A DNA stretch of 64,000 nucleotides. It comes from Nymphaea colorata. Taxonomy: Eukaryota; Streptophyta; Magnoliopsida; Nymphaeales; Nymphaeaceae. A program made the position numbers and the translations under genes. Positions 9,190 through 20,689 of this stretch are shown here, piece after piece. The notes under the pieces are model-generated. The model was given only the letters and a program-made list of their open reading frames with translations, searched no databases and was not told where the DNA came from. The DNA is taken from positions 12,697,214-12,761,213 of the forward strand of contig NC_045143.1 of NCBI RefSeq assembly GCF_008831285.2, written 5' to 3'. Within the stretch, counting starts at the first letter, position 1; each line of letters starts with the position of its first letter.

Positions 9190-10467
9190 TCAAGAAGTGG
9201 CGGTTGGTCGCGTTGGTTGTTCTTGACATTGAAGGATCTGTCGGAGGAGATCAGACCTGGTTCTGTTGAGCGATGCGAAACAGATGCAGACGTGTTCTTC
9301 CAGGTCGCTGAGACGCTCCTGGAAGGTAGAGCGGTTCTTGCTTATCAGCTTCAGCACTTTGTGGATGAGGCAAGGGTAAAACCGGCCGTCGTTGCTGCCC
9401 GCTTCATCCAGGGCCTTCTTGATACGATACTTGTCGTCCTTGAAATTGTCGCTCAGGCGGGACACTAGCCGATCGATGGTGATGAAATTGTTACTGAGCG
9501 CGAAGGCGCCTTTTGCGGCCGCATCAAGCTGAGCTATTTTTGGGCTCAACAACCGCCCATTCGGAAAGAAGAACAAGCTATTCAAGGGAGGCATCAACGC
9601 CGCGACGATGGCAACGAGAGAATGCGCTGCCACCGCCATAGCGGAAGCGATGACTGCCGCCGTCGCTCCTATCAGGCAAAATGCCAATCCCTTCTCGAGC
9701 CGCTTCATCAAACGGCGCTTCCGCTTGGTTCGCCCAAGTGAGAGATCCAGCTGCCCCCTTAGTTGGGAGAAGCAGAGGTACATCTCCTGGAGGCTAGGGG
9801 CCTCGGGCGGGGACGGGAAGGGGTTTGTGCTCTCGACGAAGGTAAGGAGCCGGTCGGATATGAAGTCCCGCTGCGAGGCGGCGGCGTGCCCGTCGGAGTC
9901 CGAATCGCTCGGAAGGAGATCGATGACGTCGTAGATGGAGGCGTAAATTGCCCTGGCTTTCCGGACGCTGTGGAGTAGGAGGATACAAAGGCTGGAGGCC
10001 TGCTCACTGCTCCGGAAGAAGGAGGAGATGAGTGTGAGCGTCGCCGTGGACGTGACCCCTCTGAGGCTACCGGCGCTGCGGATGGCCTCAACGATGGCGT
10101 CTGGGTCGGGTTTGAGGATGTGGGCAGCGGAAATCAAGGTGGACGGAGGTGGCCCTGTGCCCCGGGCTTGATCAACAGCGGTAGAAACAGATTGGCATTG
10201 GTCTTCTTGTTGATGCTGCTGAATCTTGGACCATATCTCGTTGTAGGATTCGGTCTGGAGCGCCCGGACGTACTCAACATCGAGGTTGAGAGTGGGCGAG
10301 ACGACGCTTGTGGTCGCGCTCGTGGAGGCAAAACTCGTAGACTGTTCGTCCTCAGCGGAGTCGATGGGGGGAGGAGCAGGGGAAGCTGTTTCCGGCGACA
10401 AGTGATGCGGCTGTCGATCTTCCTGATGCTGTGAAATGCAATTCCTGAGCTTGGCGAAGCAGCTCAT
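9190..10467 (-). CDS. UPF0496 (DUF677, At14a-like) family protein
   Basis: An intact 425-aa single-exon gene with an ATG at 10465-10467 and TGA at 9190-9192. After a Ser/Pro-rich N-terminus (about 1-58) comes the family signature LNLDVEYVRALQTESYNEIW (60-79). A helical region with SSFFRSSEQASSLCILLLHS (148-167) follows, then a basic patch RTKRKRRLMKRLEKG (246-260). A single hydrophobic, Ala-rich membrane-type segment spans about 261-292, and helical C-terminal coiled-coil sequence runs 310-425. UPF0496 proteins are plant-specific and poorly characterised; some (At14a) are membrane-associated. The length matches the family (350-450 aa). The gene forms a GC-rich island (about 9.2-10.5 kb) in AT-rich surroundings. 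Remnant transposons begin about 270 bp upstream. The plus-strand frames inside it are shadows. Confidence 0.85.
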   Translation of the reverse strand: MSCFAKLRNCISQHQEDRQPHHLSPETASPAPPPIDSAEDEQSTSFASTSATTSVVSPTLNLDVEYVRALQTESYNEIWSKIQQHQQEDQCQSVSTAVDQARGTGPPPSTLISAAHILKPDPDAIVEAIRSAGSLRGVTSTATLTLISSFFRSSEQASSLCILLLHSVRKARAIYASIYDVIDLLPSDSDSDGHAAASQRDFISDRLLTFVESTNPFPSPPEAPSLQEMYLCFSQLRGQLDLSLGRTKRKRRLMKRLEKGLAFCLIGATAAVIASAMAVAAHSLVAIVAALMPPLNSLFFFPNGRLLSPKIAQLDAAAKGAFALSNNFITIDRLVSRLSDNFKDDKYRIKKALDEAGSNDGRFYPCLIHKVLKLISKNRSTFQERLSDLEEHVCICFASLNRTRSDLLRQILQCQEQPTRPTATS

Positions 10468-10737
10468 CAGCTGCTGCCTCTTGGTGGCGTTCCTTTCTTC
10501 CTCCAGCGTTCCCCTCTTCGCCTAGCGGTGATTACGGAGGCAGGGCCAAGGAGTCGGCTCCGAAAGAAAAGACACCACACAGCAATGAATAATCTTGATA
10601 AGCTCCAAAGCGACGAAGGTAACAGCGGGTAGAGATTCAACACCAGGTAGCGAAGTTAAATCAATCCTGGGGGACAACGATCGACGCGATGCCCCATTTA
10701 ATGGGCACTCGTGATACGGTCTTGTTAATGGCCACGA
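10468..10737. other. Upstream region of the UPF0496 gene
   Basis: This interval holds the 5' leader and presumably the promoter of the minus-strand UPF0496 gene. No clear minus-strand TATA box was identified. The interval ends where retrotransposon LTR-like sequence begins. Confidence 0.4.
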
Positions 10738-12430
10738 ATGTAAAACCTGGATAGCTTAGATTAGGATGAGTCATTTGGTAGTTTTAGGCTAAGTCGGCTG
10801 TAAGAAGAGTCTATATGAAGCCTCTCCAATGAATCAGGGAGTGAATCATTCTTTGTAAACCTTTTACATTTCTTTGCAACAAAGAAACTCTCTCTCTCCA
10901 CCTACCTTTTCTTTTTACTCTAATTTTTCTCTCTCATCTCTCTCACCAAGTGATGAATAGGTTTGTGTCCCCCTTCTTCTCCCTTCTCTTATTTTTTTTC
11001 TCTCTCTCCATCCTCCCCTCGTCGTTACTCATTTCCCTTAACTACTCTCTCCCCTCAGTTTTCTTTTATGAGTTGCTTTACTTTTCTTCATTCCTCTTAC
11101 AAAAGCATGCAATGGTCTTCATCAATGGATGTACCAATTGATTTCTTGGTGACCAAGGAAAACTATTTCGCTTTCCTTCTTTAACCGGGAAAGATACAAA
11201 TGATTGGCAGAATGGCAGGCATCTACCCTTTTGGTATCGGAGCCTTCTTGCATTGCGGTTTTATAAACTAAACCTTCATGATACCGCCCAAGAGAACAGG
11301 TCAACCGGAGACTCCTGAAGAGCCATGCATGGCCATTTTAATGGAGGCAACGCGGCAGCTTCAGGGCAGCATGTTGGAGATGAATCATCACCTTGAAGGG
11401 GAGACGAGCAAGGAAGGTGGTCGGCACCGTCAAGATTCCGATCAACGAGAGTTTAGGCGAGAGTCAAGATGGACTTTCCCAAGTTCAATGGCAGCAATGT
11501 GTGGCATTTGCTCTTCAATGCCGGGCAGTTCTTTACATGCCAATGAGTGCGAGGGACAAAAGGTGCCGTCAGCTATTCTTCATTTTGAGGGCCCAGCTAT
11601 GTAATGGTATGAAAGGTTCAGCTCATGCCATGATGAACCTGAATGGATGATCTAGGAAGATTACATTGAAGCACAATTCGAATGACTATTGTTTCTAAAA
11701 TATTATGATGTTGATTTAAAGAATCTCAAGCACCAACGATCAGTTCAAGAATATCAATCTGAATTTGAGAGTTGAAGCTCAATGGTGCAATCGCCAACCA
11801 ATGCATAGATGGGAGCGTTCATTTGAGGTCTTAAGGAAGCAATATGGATCGAGCTCCAAATGCATGAGCCTAGAGATCTGCACGAGTGCTTCAAATGAGC
11901 TAGGCTTTAGAAGCAAAAAACAAGCACCAACATGCGATCAAGGATCTGAATAACAATGGTAAGGAAGCCTCGATGAAAGTAGAAGTAAAAGAGCAACCCA
12001 AGAAGTATAGCATGCCAGCCCATGTCTGACATGAAACATTCGTGAAAAGACATTATTGGTGTGATGAGAAATTTACTAAAGGTGATCACTGCAAATCTCC
12101 CTAAGGATATTAGAGAGCACTGGTCAAGAACCGCTAGGGTCCAAGAAACTGCACATAATGCAGATCAAGGAGCATGGCAGCCATGTAAGGAAAAGGAATA
12201 TTATGCTCTTACCTTCTCCAATGCATCTAATCCCATGTGTATTGAAGGTTTGATATGCGGAAGACCAGTTAGGGTGTTATTGCATACAGGTGCCAACTAT
12301 AACTTATAGAGGTTTGAATTGATCAAAGAATCAGGCTTAGAACCAAATGCAAAGTGAACTTTCAAACTGATGCAAGGTGATCGTATGCATATACCTCACC
12401 ATGGGAATGTGATGAGCTTGGATTTTGGGC
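10738..12430 (+). mobile_element. Truncated LTR retrotransposon (LTR, PBS, gag, protease), probably Ty3/gypsy
   Basis: Putative LTR from about 10738 (TGTAAAACC) to about 11220, with a TATA-like TCTATATGAAGCC near 10811 and a pyrimidine-rich start region (10890-11050). A primer-binding site follows at 11232. Downstream, in three interleaved frames (11278-12300), lie gag remnants: FPKFNGSNVWHW with a NAEQFF motif, then DLKNLKHQRSVQEYQSEFES. A protease remnant at about 12230-12310 reads VRVLLHTGANYNL, where families have LLDTGA, so the catalytic Asp is His here. The element ends abruptly at about 12430 against LINE sequence; reverse transcriptase, integrase and the 3' LTR are absent. The gag/protease pattern favours Ty3/gypsy, but this is not certain. 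Confidence 0.6.
11232..11245 (+). promoter_or_regulatory. Primer-binding site, initiator-tRNA-Met type
   Basis: TGGTATCGGAGCCT resembles the TGGTATCAGAGC primer-binding sites of plant LTR elements, which are complementary to the 3' end of initiator tRNA-Met. It lies directly after the putative LTR and 46 bp before the gag remnant. Confidence 0.6.
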
Positions 12431-12464
12431 ATCTAAGGGCACGAACATAGCATTGATTGTGTTC

Positions 12465-12944
12465 TAACTCCAATTTCGGGTCAAGATCAAGTGGCATCAC
12501 GTGGGGGATAGGAACAGCAATTTCTTCTATAGAATGACGCAGGGGATGAGAGTTAAGAACACTATTCACTCAATGGAAGACGGAGGGAATGCATATGAGG
12601 ACCCCAACATGATCAGAGGGGTCTATTCAAGCTTCTTTTGAGCTTTTGGGAAACTCGGAAGGGACATGCAATATTCTCCTAAATCTTTGGGAGGGAGAGT
12701 CTATCGCATTGGACGTTGGAAGAAAATCAATATCTTTTCAGCATGGTAACGAGAGAGGATGTGAAACAGGTGGTGTTTGAATCAAATCCCGATAGCGCCC
12801 CAAGACCAGACAGGTTCTCTTTTTTCAGAGAATATTTTTGAGATGGTTAAAAGGTTTGTTCAAATTGGTCGTTTGGTGAAAAGGTTAACCAGTCGCTCAT
12901 TGTGCTTATTCCTAAGTATGCAGGGACTAGTCGGATGCATGACT
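12465..12944 (+). mobile_element. LINE (L1-type) fragment 1: linker and start of reverse transcriptase
   Basis: The broken frame contains GDRNSNFFYRMTQGMRVKNTI-like sequence, the hallmark joining endonuclease and reverse transcriptase in plant L1 elements. It is followed by REDVKQVVFESNPDSAPRPD (families have NPDSAPGPDGF). Sequence stops at the copia LTR at 12945 and resumes at 29683 with the next RT motif (FRPIDL-like, a counterpart of FRPISL). Endonuclease is missing, so the copy is 5'-truncated. Confidence 0.7.
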
Positions 12945-13181
12945 TGATAAATTGCAACGTGAGGAATAGGGACAATATGCAGCAAGAGGAACAGAGAAGG
13001 AAAGAGTACAATATCGTGCTTTTACTATGAATGATTTACAAGATTATATAGAGTCAGTGAATAAGAACCAGCAACGTTCATATCCTTGATTTCACGCAAG
13101 TATAACAACATACTAGAAATAGGCTCATTGTTCTTAATTTTGTGTGATCTCCTAATCCGTTACAGATTGTAACGTCCAACA
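12945..13181 (-). repeat. Copia 3' LTR
   Basis: Second LTR of the minus-strand copia. Its inner edge touches the polypurine tract CTTAAGGGGGAG (13182-13193, minus), as expected for the 3' LTR. Confidence 0.85.
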
Positions 13182-13303
13182 CTCCCCCTTAAGTTGGTGC
13201 CCGAGGATTGATGAGACCCAACTTGCAACTGAATTTGACGAACGATTCTTTTCCCAATGCCTTATTAAATATGTTCGCGATTTGATTTTCAGTATCTATT
13301 TGC

Positions 13304-14934
13304 TTAGTGCAAATCTCTTTTTTTTATCTTCTCTCTAGCAACATGGCAATCAATTTCTATATGTTTCATTCTTTCATTAAACACCAGATTTGCATAAGTG
13401 TGGATTGTTGCTTGATTGTCACAATGCAACTTCATTGGTTGGTGATGAGTAATTCCAATATCATTAAGAATGTATCTTATCCAAGTCATCTCGCAAGAGG
13501 TCAATGTCATTGTTCTATATTCGGCTTCTGCTGAAGACCTGGAAATAGTTGTTTGTTTCTTAACTTTCCATGATATTGGGCTTTATCCAATGAAAATGCA
13601 AAAGCCTGAAGTGGATCTCCTTATCATTGGGCAAGATGGCCAATCAGAATCGCAAAAGGCTTTGATCAACATGTCAATATGAGATGACAATAGAATGTCA
13701 TAACTTGTTGTGGACTTGATGTATCGAAGGATCTTAAAGGTTGTCTCTAAGTGTGTTGTTCTTGACTACAACATGAACTGACTCAACATGTGAGCACTGT
13801 AAAAAATATTAGGTCGTGTAATGGTTAGATAGAGCAAATGACCAATTATTTTTTCTAAAAAATGTGGGGTCTTCTAATGGTTGCACCCTTTCATCATTCT
13901 ATTTTAAATGTTGTTCCATAGGTGTTTCACTGGGTATGACACCACTGTATCCAGCTTCGTGTAAGACATCCAGCATGTATTCTTTTGAGAAAAAAATATC
14001 TGTTTCTTGGATCGAGCTACTTCAATGCCCAAAACATATTTTAATTTTCCCAAATGTTTCAATTGAAATTTTCTATTGATGATGACTTTCAGTTTTTTTA
14101 TGGCATCACGATTGTCACTTGCGATGATTATATCATCAACATACACAATGATGAAAACATTGTCTTGTTTATTGATATTGAAAATAAGAAATAATCTGCC
14201 TTAGATTGAGAGAAGCCAAGTTGTTTGAGAGTCTCTGTCAATTTAAAAAACTAGTTACGAGATGACTACTTGAGACCATATAAGGATTTTTTTAGCCAAG
14301 ACACCTTATTCTCCTCCTATTATGTAAAGCCAGGAGGAAGAGTTGTGTAGACTTCTTCATGTAGATCATCATAGAGGAAAGCATTGTTGACATCAATTTG
14401 GTAAAGACTCCAATCTTTGATGGCTACAATAGATAAACGACATCGAATGGTAGTAATTTTGGCGACTGGAGAGAAAGTTTCTATATAATCAATGTCTTCC
14501 ATTTAGGTATACACCTTAGCAACAAGGCGAACCTTATAATGCTCGATGATACCATCTGCATGATATTTCATTTTATACACCCATCGGCAGCCGATAGGAT
14601 GTTTACTTAGTGGGAGAGAAACCATATCACAAGTTGAGTTTGCTTCTAATGCATGAAGTTCAGTAGCCATAGCGTCTCTCCATTCTTGATGTTGCATTGC
14701 TTCTTGGAAAGTGGACAGCTCAGAGTGATTGAGAATAGAGGTAAGAAAGACTTGATACTTAGGAGAAAACTTGTGTAGATGGAGATAATTACTCATGGGG
14801 TCCTTTAGGTTGCATAGGTGTTGTCGATTCGAATGATGTGGGCTGAGCAATAGAATGACATTGATAATCCTTAAGACGTGAAGGTGGAACGTGTTGTCAA
14901 GTTGATCGCAGCAATGGAGGTTGAGAGGAGTCAA
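13304..14934 (-). pseudogene. Copia reverse transcriptase and RNase H remnant
   Basis: Read leftward: ATELHALEANSTCDMVSLP and GCRWVYKMKYHADGIIEHYK (14503-14934), [13 protein letters not shown] and [19 protein letters not shown] (14320-14502), then MYVDDIIIASDN with the intact YVDD polymerase box (13904-14146). RNase H remnants (13304-13510) include LHCDNQATIHTYANLVFNER and KHIEIDCHVAREKI. Stop codons and frameshifts separate each block, so the polyprotein is dead although active-site residues are still visible. Confidence 0.8.
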
Positions 14935-15342
14935 GGTTGGTGGTTATAGGGTCAATGGTCTTGGGTTGGTGGTGATCTCATGATGGAGATGGTGGCTGTG
15001 GTGAGGGTGTCGGTGGAGACGATGGTGGTTGGTTAGGTTGTTGTGTGCTAGGTGCATGAGTTTGGTATTCATACTCAAGTGATTCTTGAGATGTGAGAGG
15101 ATAACAACGTCACTATCATGGTCTTTGTGGTTTTTGATAAAGAAATGTATTTTTTATAAACTTAACATCTCGACTATTGAAGACTTCATGAGTGACAAGA
15201 TCATAGAACTTATAAGCAATTTGACCAAAAGGGTATCTAACAAAGATACATTTGCATGATCGTGAGTCGAATTTGTGAGTTTTGCCAATGTTGTAAGCAT
15301 AACACAGCAGCCAAAAACATGAATGTGATCATATTTGGGAGG

Positions 15343-15926
15343 TCATCCATAAAGAACCTCATAAGGGGTTTTTTCTTGTAAAGGATGAGTAGGCAAACGA
15401 TTGATTAAATAAGCAGCAGCTAAAACACATTCCCCCCAAAATTTTATGGGCAAGCATGCTTGAAAACGAAATGCGCGGGCAATATTTAAGAGGTCTTTGT
15501 GTTTACGTTCAACCACTCCATTTTGCTGGGGTGGGTGACGCAAGAATGTTGACGCTCGATGCCCTTGTGGTGTAAAAGATTTTTCATATTTACAGAAAAA
15601 AAATTCAGCTCCATTATCATTTTTTTAATCAAGGTTTGAAATTGATTTTTCACAAGATTAATGAATTTTTGAATATCAAAAAATGCTTCAAATTTATACA
15701 CATGAGAAAAACCCATGTGCAACGTAAAAAATCATCCACAATAGTGAAAAAGTAATGAGTGTCAGATAGTGAATGTGTTTGATGAGCCTCCCCAAATATC
15801 ACAATGAATCAATTGAAATATGCTAGTTGTAGGCATTGAACTACCAGGAAATGGTAAACTAGTTTGTTTGGCAAGATAACTTATAGAGCAGTGCTCATTA
15901 ACATGAGAAGAATCAATAAAACTAAA
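15343..15926 (-). pseudogene. Copia integrase remnant
   Basis: Frames at 15762-15950, 15486-15722 and 15343-15543 give CSISYLAKQTSLPFPGSS with FQLIHCDIWGG. This is the end of the GAG-pre-integrase domain and the first catalytic Asp block. After several shifts comes NGVVERKHKDLLNIARAF followed by LPIKFWGE and LINRLPTHPLQEKTPYEVLYG-type sequence, which marks the end of the integrase core. These segments are highly conserved in plant copia elements. The upstream part is cut off by the gypsy LTR that starts at 15927. Confidence 0.75.
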
Positions 15927-18900
15927 TGTTAACACTCCAAATTTTTCCACATCAAAATTGAAGCAATGTCAAAATTTTACACAAAAAAAATGTGTAAAAT
16001 GCAATAGCAAAGCCAATTTTGAATATAAACACAATTTGGATTCAAACCATGAATTTGACTGGTGACATGAATCCCAATGCAGGATTACGAGTCCAAACTA
16101 TGTCCAAATTAAGATTTGACATCCAAATCCGATTACAAATGACATTTGAAATCTAAATCCAATTGCAAAATTCAAATTTTGACTTAAATCGGAGAATTGG
16201 ATACTTCTCTCAATGAAATGAGAAAGCCATTTTCAAGAGACAATGAATAAGGGTTCATAGGAAGCGAGAGACATTAATATTTCTCTCTCTCTCCCTTAGT
16301 TAAAGAAAAATCAAATTTCAAAAATGCAATAAGTGTTAGAATTAAACCCACCTAACCTACTTAATCCAAGTAGGTTTGACCCGGGTGCACCCAAATGTGG
16401 TGTCAATTTCAGCTAGGTTCGGTCAACATGGACTCAGCTCAATAAAAAAGGTAGGACTGTTGCGCGACCCAATCAGTGAACGAAAATAGACTTTGACCGA
16501 ATCGAACCCACTTTGATTAAGCACAGTCAAAATACAATTTAGCTCAATTAAGAGCTTTTTTAGCTCAAATTCATCAAATTACCTCAAACAAAGTCAAACT
16601 ATTCGCAAATGACCTTTGACTTTGGTCAATCGATTGAAATTGACCAATCTAGACAATTTTGCTCTTCTATGATCAAATTAAGATTATGGAGCCTAAATTG
16701 GTTTATGAAAGGCAAATATACATTTGGATTTCTCAAATACATAAATCAAATATCAAATTAAAATTCAATATTTCAAACCAAATTTGATTCAGTTGAAATC
16801 CAAACTTAATCAAGTTATGGATGAAAATACCCTTTTCGAACCAAATTTGATAGAATTTTTAAATTTTATTCAAATTTTAATTGAATTGTCATAATTCAAT
16901 AACATTTAGAGCTTAAAAATTAGGTTCTAACCTAACAAGCTCAATTTCAAACCAAGAAAAAAATAAATAGAGTAAGATAAAGCAAAATCCGGCGTAAGGA
17001 CATTTTCATCCAAAATTTTGGTCAAAGTTGGTCAACTAAGTCTGAACCAAGGTTGACCACACCTAGCCCAGCCTACCTAGCTCGTGCAAATGGGCTAAGA
17101 ATGGTCAATTAGAGCCATTAAACCCTCTTTAACTCATTTTATAAGTTTCCAAGGTCTTAAATGAGTTCCTAAGTGAGTTAAGAAAGTGGTTGAGCTCACC
17201 TCCTCCTCTATATAAACCTCATCTTTGCCACCAAAATGGGGGGGGACCAAAATTTGAAGATTCCATCAAGTTGCTACAGCCAAGGAGTTAGGAGGGAGAA
17301 CCCAAGGAGGAGAAAGAAGATTCGTCCAAGCCTTCTTCCCCCCTCTCTCTCATTTTCCTCCTCATTTCCTCTATTCTCTCTATCGAGTTTGCTAAGTGAG
17401 GGTGCTTAAGTGAACCCTTACTTAGGATTTTTGTGGAGAGAAGCTCTCTCTTTCTCACTGCAAATTTCAGCAAGCGAGCTATTCTTATTCTAGCTTTGCT
17501 AGGCTCGAATCCAAGTTTGCATTCTTGCTTAGGATTGCTTGATTTAGAAAACAAGTGAAGAAGAAGATCAAGTATCAAGACTGACCACAAGGTAGGTGAT
17601 TTTAACTCATTTCTCATATACTTTAGCTTCTTGTTGGTTCATTTTAATTTCAGCAATTCGTAGGAGGGGTTTATTTTAATTTATTTTATAGTTGTAAATG
17701 ATGTCCAACTAGAAAAAACCTATGATTGAATATACATGTTAATGCATAACGCATGCATGAGTCGGCTTTTCTAAAAAGACTAACCCATGTATCAAATTTT
17801 GAAAAGTTCCCCAAGGCCACATCCCTTTCAAAACAACAAGTTTAAAATCATTTTGAACTCATTACCATGAGAGAATCCAACAATGAAAGAGTGATTTTGC
17901 CGCAACATATGTGATGAAAATGTCTATTAGGGATGGATACATTCTTATGAATGTGGTTCATCCTTGCATGGCAAAATTATGGATGAATTAGCTTGAGCAT
18001 TATTTTGTTTTCCTTCTCATTTAAAGTCATTTGGATTCATGTCTTTCAATATAATTGATCAAGGGTGGTAGAGGAGATTAGAAACAAGTTTTCAATCTTC
18101 TTACTTAAAAGAACCCAGCCATGAATCGTCATAATTCATGAGTTATGTGGACTCTCGATTAAATTCCATTTTGAAGAGTAAGATACGTATATATATATAT
18201 ATATATATATATATTGTGTTATATATATACGTGCAATCTCTTGTTAAAAATCTTTTTCCTCCTTTAAAATCAGGTTGGAATATGTTTTCAAATTGGTATT
18301 TAAGGAGGGTGATCATTTCGTGGTGCAATGCCATGAAATCATTTTCATTTTATCTTAAAATTTATTTACTTTCACAATTCATACGTAAAATGTATGCAAG
18401 TTTCTGAAATTAGACCATGTTTTATAGAATTAGCTTAAGAATATCAAATTTTATATATTTGATATGTCAATTTTCAGCCACAAAGTGGCTATATTTTGAA
18501 GAACAATAAAAAGGTTCTAGCCCTACCTAATCGGCTCTCTAAAAGCCTTTTAGAAATTTCTAATTTCATTCACCAATTTTCAGACTTATTAATTGAGTCT
18601 TTAGAACACTTCAAAAATTCTAATTTTTGTATCCCTTAAAGAACAATATCAAAAGTGTTTTAATAGTCCAAGAAATGAATGGATCTTCTAGGACAAGAAT
18701 ATGAAATATTGTTTGATTTTAGGGAGAAAGAAAGGTTCTTAGAACCCCATGACATGAATGAGATGATGTGGCGCGTGATTTTTGCTAACTTGATGCTTAG
18801 TTCATATAGAGTAAAACTGAATTTCATCATTTTCCAAAAGTCAAACACTCTTAGAATCAATATCTTAATTTTAATCCATTTAAATCAGAATAAAATCTAA

Positions 18901-19979
18901 TTTTTATAACAATTTTGAGGAAAAAGGATGATATCCACGTTTTTTTTATATTTTAAAGTTTGATTTCATCCTCATTTGCCTAATTCTTAATTGCTTTGAG
19001 TTTCTCATGTCTCAAGCTTCAGGACTGCATTTCTAATTCATGTGCTTAATAATATAATAATCACATTTAGAGAAATTCCTACATTTTAATTAAAATCAAT
19101 CTTTATATGTAGCATGTATGACATGTAATTACAATGAATGGGCTTTGAGAGATTATGAGATAGTGAAGAATGAATGTTTTATATGAATGAATTTTGAGAA
19201 ATTATGAGAGAGAGAATGATGAATATCTCATATAGTTTTCATTTCTATTTCATGCATTCACTTTCACTTAAAATCAATAGCACCACATGCACATTCTCAA
19301 GAAATTAAGTGATTCAAATTTGAGTTGCAAAAAGTGACCAACTCATATTGCAACAAGAATTTGTAAACTTTACTTAACTTCAAAAGAAAACATAAGCAAT
19401 GTATTCGCAATCTTGACCAAAATATATTTAGAAAACAATAGTTCTCTAACAATTTGGAATCTATGTTCTATCAAAAGAACTCAAAATCAATTTTGTTTGT
19501 TAAGGAAACTTAGCAATTTTCCCAAAAGTTGATCATAAGATGATCATCATTTCAACTATCATATTGAGTTCACAACAAAGAACTCAATCTCAAATCTTCA
19601 AAACTTCTAAAAATTGTGGATTTCAAATCAAAAAACACCAAAACAAAGGTTTCTAAATCAATTTTAAAACCCTCCAACCTTCGAGTCAAAGGAATTTGCT
19701 TTCAAAACAAGCTCACTTCTTCAAAATGAACTTTGGTTCTTGAATCCAACAAAACACTTTGGTTCTTGAATCCAAAACCTCAATGCATAAGCATATAGGA
19801 TTTGCATTAATAACTCGTACATGATCAAAGTAATCATTAGTCTTTGGTCCAGTTAGCCCTATTAAGGGCGACATGAACGGTTCGACCTCGTACCGATGGG
19901 CGGACCCCTTTATCCTAAATTTTTTCTCAAAACCCTCAATTTTAAAAGATTTTTGCTTATTCGCATTTCGACCCCCTTT
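15927..19979 (+). repeat. Tat/Ogre-like 5' LTR (about 4 kb)
   Basis: Starts TGTTAACACTCCAAATTTT, closely matching the start of the unrelated-site LTR at 34207 (minus strand, TGTAATCACCCCAAATTTT). The last ~960 bp (19022-19979) are repeated at 27259-28238. It contains a TATA box at 17209-17216, a (TA)n run at 18187-18214 and no convincing gene. The 109-aa minus-strand frame at 17288-17617 is most likely chance. Confidence 0.75.
17209..17216 (+). promoter_or_regulatory. LTR promoter TATA box
   Basis: TATATAAA preceded by a CCTCCTC stretch and followed 25-40 bp later by a purine-rich start region. It lies about 1.28 kb into the LTR, a plausible U3/R boundary. Confidence 0.55.
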
Positions 19980-20689
19980 GAAAAAGAGTGGGGTACGAAT
20001 AGTTGTAACATCCGGTGGGACCTGTCATCCTTTGTCTAAAGACCTATTTGGATTATATATAAGTTATTTTCACAATGTCGGATGTCAATTGCACAAAATT
20101 TTTCATAAACATGCATACCGGCATCATGTGGTAATCATTGAGGAGATTCCATGAACCCCTTCTATTTCAATTTATCCAACCCCTCCTCAATTTAGGGATT
20201 GTATGCAGCCCATGTATGTTCTCAAATTTTCAAATCTATCTTTTAGGAATATATGCAATAGAGACATCTTTTTCACTTCTTCTCATGAGTTTTGAAAAAG
20301 AAATCTTTACCTACATTATATCATGGTCATCATGTTGCCGGGCTATTTCTAGGACATTAGTCCAAGATATAGCTTTACAACTGGACCAGCCAATTGGACT
20401 GAGAAGTCCCCCCATTAATATTGAAACAGACAATAGTCCCAGTATATCGATGGGTGAACAAGGAGAATTGGAGAACCCCAAATCTAGAAAACCCTTGGAG
20501 GAGTCTATGCCAGTACCATAAATTTGGTATATTGGCATACCTTAATTTTTGATAAATAAAGAATCATTACCTATTTATTCTCCATAAGTTCCAAGATCAA
20601 TTTTTCAAAACAATGCATATAGGCAAGAGTTCTAGGGAATGCATTATCAAATTTTCATTAATTGTTTGTTTGATGCATGAGATATGATG

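Noticed and set aside
9217-10434. Several plus-strand frames of 70-110 aa
   Set aside because: They are antisense shadows of the GC-rich UPF0496 gene, where GC-rich codons suppress stops on the other strand.
17288-17617. 109-aa minus-strand ORF in the long LTR
   Set aside because: It lies antisense just downstream of the LTR TATA box, is not present in a second copy and has no recognisable domain.
19980-20030. Primer-binding site of the Tat/Ogre-like element
   Set aside because: No convincing match to a known tRNA 3' end starting with TGG at the LTR edge; TGGGACCTGTC at about 20016 is too far and unsupported.
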